Positions 63,661-64,000 of a DNA stretch of 64,000 nt are shown in pieces; position 1 is the first letter of the stretch; the number at the start of each line of letters is the position of its first letter. The translations under genes were made by a program, and so were the position numbers. This stretch comes from Phallus indusiatus (lineage: Eukaryota; Basidiomycota; Agaricomycetes; Phallales; Phallaceae), in the NCBI GenBank assembly GCA_027605045.1, contig JAQFWX010000039.1:62001-126000 (forward strand), read 5' to 3'. The notes under the pieces were generated by a model. That model saw only the letters and a program-made list of their open reading frames with translations. It was not told where the DNA came from and ran no database searches.

Positions 63661-64000
63661 ATGGTTGTGCGAACAGGCTACACGGAGATTAGTCAGCGAA
63701 GGCTATACGCGCCGTTCCTTATTGTTAGGTGATTCTGAGGTACTAAAAGGCTATACTTTCTATTTTTTTACCTTTTGTCTCCCCTTCGTTTCACTTTTAT
63801 TTAAAATTCACAGTTCTTATATTTTATCTTTCCAATCATCTTTAGTTCCATTTCCCTGGAACATATATTTACAAACTGTATATAAAAAAACAAACCTTTT
63901 CGACTACAATAACAACAACTTTTAGTCCCTCATTATGATTTCCCTCTGAGCACACAACACTGGTTCCCTTTCGCTCTCTGACCACTCCTGTTGCGCGACC
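63660..64000. other. Window end, T/C-rich, no gene seen
   Basis: AT- and pyrimidine-rich sequence with long T-runs. An 86-codon open frame (63665-63925) is of low complexity and is not supported. Confidence 0.4.

Noticed and set aside
1..64000. Transposon or retroelement explanation for the spacer blocks
   Set aside because: No reverse transcriptase, integrase, transposase, long terminal repeats or target-site duplications were recognised. Blocks occur in fixed order and one orientation, which fits segmental duplication better, though a non-autonomous element cannot be excluded.
1..64000. tRNA, rRNA, CRISPR or riboswitch
   Set aside because: None was recognised on either strand; spacing and composition give no hint of a CRISPR array.

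Overview
The window looks like nuclear DNA of a filamentous basidiomycete, most likely an Agaricomycete. Genes are broken by many short GT-AG introns (about 50-65 nt), and the dominant genes are C2/NACHT/WD40 NOD-like receptors (NLRs) of a type common in Agaricomycetes. No bacterial operons, tRNAs, rRNAs, CRISPR arrays or intact transposase/reverse transcriptase genes were seen. Genus cannot be fixed from the sequence alone.

The core is an array of four paralogous NLR genes, all on the + strand: A (2695-8090), B (24749-30644), C (42022-47811) and D (52924-58388). Each encodes a C2-like beta-sandwich, a helical linker, a NACHT NTPase (Walker A GQAGxGK, Walker B VVDALDES), a linker with the STPHLYxSALP motif, a degenerate WD40 propeller and a conserved C-terminal exon ending near FVHGLDWTKC. 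Exon structure and intron phase are conserved through all four, including a 17-codon micro-exon. A reads intact (10 exons, about 1634 aa) and B reads intact (12 exons, about 1757 aa). C reads through except for an uncertain first exon. D carries a one-base loss in its NACHT exon and is probably a pseudogene. B and C share an extra N-terminal segment; A and D start directly at the C2-like part. A is a mosaic: its NACHT core resembles B/C while its start, flanks and propeller resemble D.

Two other genes are convincing: an SRPK-like protein kinase (14932-16365, +) between A and B, and an F-box protein (32985-31394, -) between B and C.

The long spacers are not random. They are assembled from a small set of diverged blocks (called P, Q, R, S, T, U and V here) that recur in the same order between the receptor genes, so whole gene-plus-spacer segments were duplicated. 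Several blocks hold decayed coding exons with conserved reading frame and splice sites: a minus-strand gene in block T, a plus-strand coiled-coil gene in block P, and a minus-strand fragment at 50.9-52.2 kb. The locus therefore looks like a birth-and-death immune-receptor cluster in which receptors, spacers and now-decayed neighbours were copied together. All exon borders are read by eye from splice motifs and paralogue comparison, without transcript data.
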